This document shows positions 52,288 through 54,846 of a stretch of DNA of 54,846 nt, one piece after another (within the stretch, counting starts at the first letter, position 1; each line of letters begins with the position of its first letter). The stretch spans positions 1-54,846 of the forward strand of contig CANSPM010000026.1 in the NCBI GenBank assembly GCA_947648875.1, read 5' to 3'. The notes under the pieces are model-generated. The model did no database searches and was not told the DNA's origin. It saw only the letters and a list, made by a program, of their open reading frames with translations. Position numbers and translations under genes: made by a program. The stretch is from an uncultured Lachnospiraceae bacterium (GTDB taxonomy: Bacteria > Bacillota > Clostridia > Lachnospirales > Lachnospiraceae).

Positions 52288-52758
52288 TTATATTGGATGC
52301 CGCAATTTCTCCAAAAGAGACTGACAGCCCCGCAGCACATCCGTATAGGTGGCATCAAAATCTCCTGAATACCAGGGGTCCGCAATATCTCTTTCCTCTC
52401 CTGCCCAAGACAGCAAAAACGAAATCTTATGCTCCGGATCACCGCCGCACATACGGGTCATATTTCGAATATTAGCCCTGTCCATGCCAATCAGGTAATC
52501 ATATCGGCTATAATCCGCTCGGGTCAGCTGCACCGCCCGTTTGCCTTCACAGCTCAGGCCGTGCTCCGCCAGCTTCTTCCGGGCCGGAGGATAGACCGGA
52601 TTGCCCACGCCATTCCAAATCTCCTCCGTGCTGGTAGCCGCCGAAGCGATGGTGAACTGATGGGAGAGACCGGCCTGAAAGACCAGATCCTTCATGACGA
52701 ACTCAGCCATGGGGCTGCGACAGATGTTACCATGGCAGACGAAAAGTATTTTAATCAT
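52288..52758 (-). CDS. Low-molecular-weight protein-tyrosine phosphatase
   Basis: 156 residues. P-loop CHGNICRS (residues 8-15, catalytic Cys and Arg), the C-terminal acid DPWYSGDF, and a Tyr-rich recognition loop. AAGGAG lies 9 nt upstream of the ATG. It dephosphorylates protein or small phosphotyrosine substrates; in clostridia its targets are unknown. It lies next to the integrase element, just outside its terminator. Confidence 0.92.
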   Translation of the reverse strand: MIKILFVCHGNICRSPMAEFVMKDLVFQAGLSHQFTIASAATSTEEIWNGVGNPVYPPARKKLAEHGLSCEGKRAVQLTRADYSRYDYLIGMDRANIRNMTRMCGGDPEHKISFLLSWAGEERDIADPWYSGDFDATYTDVLRGCQSLLEKLRHPI

Positions 52759-52882
52759 CTATTTTTAACTCCTTGCATAAGTTGGATTATCGTGGTTTTT
52801 CTTCATTTTTGGGCGTTCCCAGGCTTTCAGGATTTTTCAGGCTCATTCAGTTTTTGGGCATATGTTGGCGCTGAAAAGTAGT

Positions 52883-52914
52883 AAAAAAAGTAGTAAATTG
52901 AAAATTTGTACTAC
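52883..52914 (-). terminator. Terminator after the integrase gene
   Basis: Minus strand GTAGTA...TACTAC (plus 52890-52914), with A/T-rich inner pairing, followed by TTTTTTT. It lies 9 nt past the integrase stop codon, towards the phosphatase gene. Confidence 0.65.
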
Positions 52915-52923
52915 TCGACTTTT

Positions 52924-54105
52924 TCAGGCATTGCTCACCTTTTTCATTTCCCTGCTCGCATCCTCATAGCCGATGTGCGAATGGCCCATGATGTACTGCA
53001 GCGTCTTGGGATTCATGCCGCTGTTTGCCATGTTGGAACAAAAGGTATGCCTGCACACATGGGGCGTCACGTCAGGCATCTGCACTTTGTAGATCTTGTT
53101 GTACTTCTCCCTGATGTGCTGCATGTACTTTTCCCAATGCAGGGCTACCATCGGCCTTCCATTCTTGTCCAGGAACAGGAAGCCATGGTACAGCCGTCCC
53201 CTTGCATCGCTGACGACCGGCTCTGTTTTCAGGTCTTCACGGTTCTCAAGGATGTGCCTGAAACAATCCATAACCTCCTGCGTCATGGGAACAAACCTCA
53301 CACCGCTGGGCGTCTTTGTGTCTCCTATGATGTACTGCATATCCCGTATCCTCTGTAACTGACGCTCGACCCGGAGCCTGCCTTTCTTAAAGTCAATGTC
53401 TTCTTTAATCAAACCGCAGAATTCAGAGATACGAAGTCCGGTATGGAACAGTATGTAGATTGCTTCATAGTACCTTGAAAAATGCTTGTCATTCCTGACA
53501 AATTCCAGATACTGCCTTTCCTGTTTCCTTGTGATCGCCTCTCTTGTGACGCTGTCGTTCACCACGACAGTGCTCAGATGAAATTCAAATGGATTCCTGC
53601 GTATCAGGTCATCATCCACCGCCATCTGGAAAGCCGGTCTGACTACACCCCGGATCGTCTGGATAGAACTGTATCCTTTTCCATTTTCCTGAAGCCGGAT
53701 CAGCCACTCTTTCGCATCAGATAACCGCACGTCCCTAATCTGCCTCCTGCCAAAGTCATCTTTGGCAAGGACATTCAGGACTGTTTTGTCCCCGGCCTTT
53801 GTAGAATGGCGCATGCCTTTTCTCTGCGAGGTGTATTTTTCAACCAGCGCCAAGACTGTAATATCGCCGCCTGAGGTGGATATCATGTCTTCCAGATCCT
53901 TTTGGATCTGCTTTTCCTTTTCCCTTAAGGAAAGGTCATCACGCTTGCCTTTCGGCAGTCGGTCGGTCTTTTCCAGTTTCCAACTGTAAACAAATTGCTG
54001 TTTTCCATCGGTATCTATGTACTTATACGCATATCTTCCATCTGATCGCTGGCTCTCTCCATTGCGTAATACACGGTTTTTATTATCCCGTCTTTTTTCG
54101 CTCAT
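52924..54105 (-). CDS. Tn916-type tyrosine recombinase, catalytic tyrosine segment apparently deleted
   Basis: 393 residues from MSEKRRDNKN; AGAAAGGAG is 10 nt upstream and the longer frame runs through a hairpin. N-terminal DNA-binding region (about 1-80), SAM-like domain (about 80-180), and a catalytic domain with GLRISE (Arg), the second box HVCRHTF (His-x-x-Arg) and GHSH (His). In Tn916-like integrases GHS is followed by about 10 residues that contain the nucleophilic Tyr before the final helix; here GHSHIGYEDASREMKKV goes straight on. The family length and pattern imply an in-frame 30-bp deletion. The remaining Tyr in GYED is not at the normal place. The protein is therefore probably inactive for recombination, though DNA binding may remain. 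Confidence 0.85.
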   Translation of the reverse strand: MSEKRRDNKNRVLRNGESQRSDGRYAYKYIDTDGKQQFVYSWKLEKTDRLPKGKRDDLSLREKEKQIQKDLEDMISTSGGDITVLALVEKYTSQRKGMRHSTKAGDKTVLNVLAKDDFGRRQIRDVRLSDAKEWLIRLQENGKGYSSIQTIRGVVRPAFQMAVDDDLIRRNPFEFHLSTVVVNDSVTREAITRKQERQYLEFVRNDKHFSRYYEAIYILFHTGLRISEFCGLIKEDIDFKKGRLRVERQLQRIRDMQYIIGDTKTPSGVRFVPMTQEVMDCFRHILENREDLKTEPVVSDARGRLYHGFLFLDKNGRPMVALHWEKYMQHIREKYNKIYKVQMPDVTPHVCRHTFCSNMANSGMNPKTLQYIMGHSHIGYEDASREMKKVSNA

Positions 54106-54128
54106 GATTTTTCTGCTCCTTTCTAATG

Positions 54129-54172
54129 AAAAAGAGCCCCGAACGATATGTATATCATACCATGCCCGGGGC
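54129..54172 (-). terminator. Terminator-like hairpin in front of the integrase gene
   Basis: Minus strand GGGCCCCGGGC...GTTCGGGGCTC, core GCCCCG / CGGGGC, with an inner GATAT / ATATC hairpin, followed by TTTTT. It ends about 25 nt before the integrase start codon, so transcription into the gene may be attenuated. Confidence 0.6.
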
Positions 54173-54351
54173 CCAAATTCCATTGATTTTTTCGTAGTTT
54201 GATATAGTCGGCATCAATGTATTGTTTTAAAATAATATATCCGTGCCCCCAAATATAGTAACGCCTTAAATAAATAGGAATATCCGCAATCAATCTTATG
54301 CCAATTTTTACACCAAAAACATCTTCGGTCTACACTCCCAAACGCCAATAC

Positions 54352-54846
54352 TTACTCGTCATTCTCTAATAAAGGCATATTAATCAATTCCTGCAATTTC
54401 TTCTGCAGTACATTCTTATCTGGCAATTGAAGTTGATACTCTGCAATCATCATTGGAGATAATGTCCTGCTCATAGCATACTCAACAAATTCATCGTCTT
54501 TAGACGCACATAATATCATTCCCACACTTGGATTCTCATTTTCCTTTTTCTTCTGGCGATCAAGGGCTTCCAGATAGAAATCCATTTTCGATATATACTC
54601 CGGCTTAAATTTCCCAATTTTCAATTCAAATGCAACAAGGCACTGTAATCCCCGATGAAAGAAAAGCAGGTCAATCTTGTAATCTTCACCGCCAACCTGC
54701 ACTTTAAATTCTTCATCAATGAACGTAAAATCCCTGCCAACCTCCAAAATAAAATCTTTCATATTCCCGATCAGGCCTTTTCTTAAATCAGGCTCCTTGA
54801 AGTTAGATGGCAAATCCAGAAATTCTATCACATAAGAATCCAGAAA
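54352..54846 (-). CDS. DUF1016/YhcG-type nuclease domain protein, N-terminus outside the window
   Basis: The reading frame is open to the window end; the visible 164 residues are the C-terminal part. A PD-(D/E)xK nuclease core is seen as KIDLLFFHR (Asp) and VAFELKIGKF (Glu-x-Lys), followed by YISKMDFYLEALD and a C-terminal helical region typical of DUF1016/YhcG proteins. These are often accessory genes near restriction systems and mobile elements. Fits with the neighbouring integrase. Full domain content and the 5' end cannot be seen. Confidence 0.8.
   Translation of the reverse strand, partial: FLDSYVIEFLDLPSNFKEPDLRKGLIGNMKDFILEVGRDFTFIDEEFKVQVGGEDYKIDLLFFHRGLQCLVAFELKIGKFKPEYISKMDFYLEALDRQKKKENENPSVGMILCASKDDEFVEYAMSRTLSPMMIAEYQLQLPDKNVLQKKLQELINMPLLENDE

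Noticed and set aside
52759..52882. Attachment site at the phosphatase side of the integrase
   Set aside because: TTTTTGGGC occurs twice and AAGTAGTAAA twice, but no other end of the element is in the window to confirm a core.

Overview
The window looks like a chromosomal segment of a Gram-positive anaerobe of the family Lachnospiraceae (Clostridia). The reasons are the purine-rich AGGAGG-type ribosome binding sites, many TTGACA-N17-TATAAT promoters, ribU behind an FMN riboswitch, a feoA-feoA-feoB locus with a Cys-rich partner, several protein families typical of this group, a ptb-buk butyrate pathway and a large pectin-degradation gene set. The genus cannot be decided from the sequence alone.

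Layout. 1-202: two tRNA-Ser genes, one cut by the window edge. 431-5036: a CUT1 ABC transporter (lipoprotein plus two permeases) with a rhamnogalacturonan acetylesterase, all on the minus strand. 5485-7002: a serine hydrolase. 7061-13411: a minus-strand housekeeping run (YcxB-like, tsaE, tsaB, rimI, zinc ribbon, rnz, membrane-anchored protein, tsaD, ispD). 13565-14817: FMN riboswitch and ribU. 14836-18737: tex and a chemoreceptor-like protein. 19032-20241: two small membrane proteins. 20306-23403: ferrous iron uptake with two probable iron-responsive operators. 23481-27660: prfB (with its programmed frameshift) and secA. 27710-28981: an HD-GYP c-di-GMP phosphodiesterase. 29074-41993: pectin and uronate catabolism. 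42117-44504: ptb-buk. 44541-45185: a HAD phosphatase. 45443-52165: a TetR / MMPL transporter / GLUG-repeat surface protein locus. 52288-52758: a low-molecular-weight phosphatase. 52883-54846: the edge of an integrated element, with a tyrosine recombinase that seems to lack its catalytic tyrosine and a partial DUF1016-type nuclease gene.

How it works together. None of the pectin enzymes seen here has a signal peptide. The likely scheme is that oligogalacturonides and rhamnogalacturonan oligomers made elsewhere are imported by ABC transporters. Inside the cell they would be de-esterified (pectinesterase, acetylesterase) and cut by GH28. Galacturonate is then converted by UxaC, UxaB and UxaA to 2-keto-3-deoxygluconate. 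KDG kinase and aldolase are not in the window. Three copies of a TGTAA-N4-TTACA palindrome lie just downstream of the -10 boxes of the transporter operon, the uxaB operon and the LacI regulator gene. They form a candidate local regulon, although CcpA is a rival explanation because one site fits the cre consensus. Ptb-Buk would turn butyryl-CoA from fermentation into butyrate with ATP gain.

Most notable unexplained items: the MMPL/GLUG/TetR locus; an integrase with an apparent in-frame loss of the tyrosine segment; two crossing helices between the solute-binding protein and permease genes; a dispersed family of intergenic palindromic elements; a triple 34-bp repeat behind the GH28 gene; and two unrecognised genes inside the uronate/pectin run.
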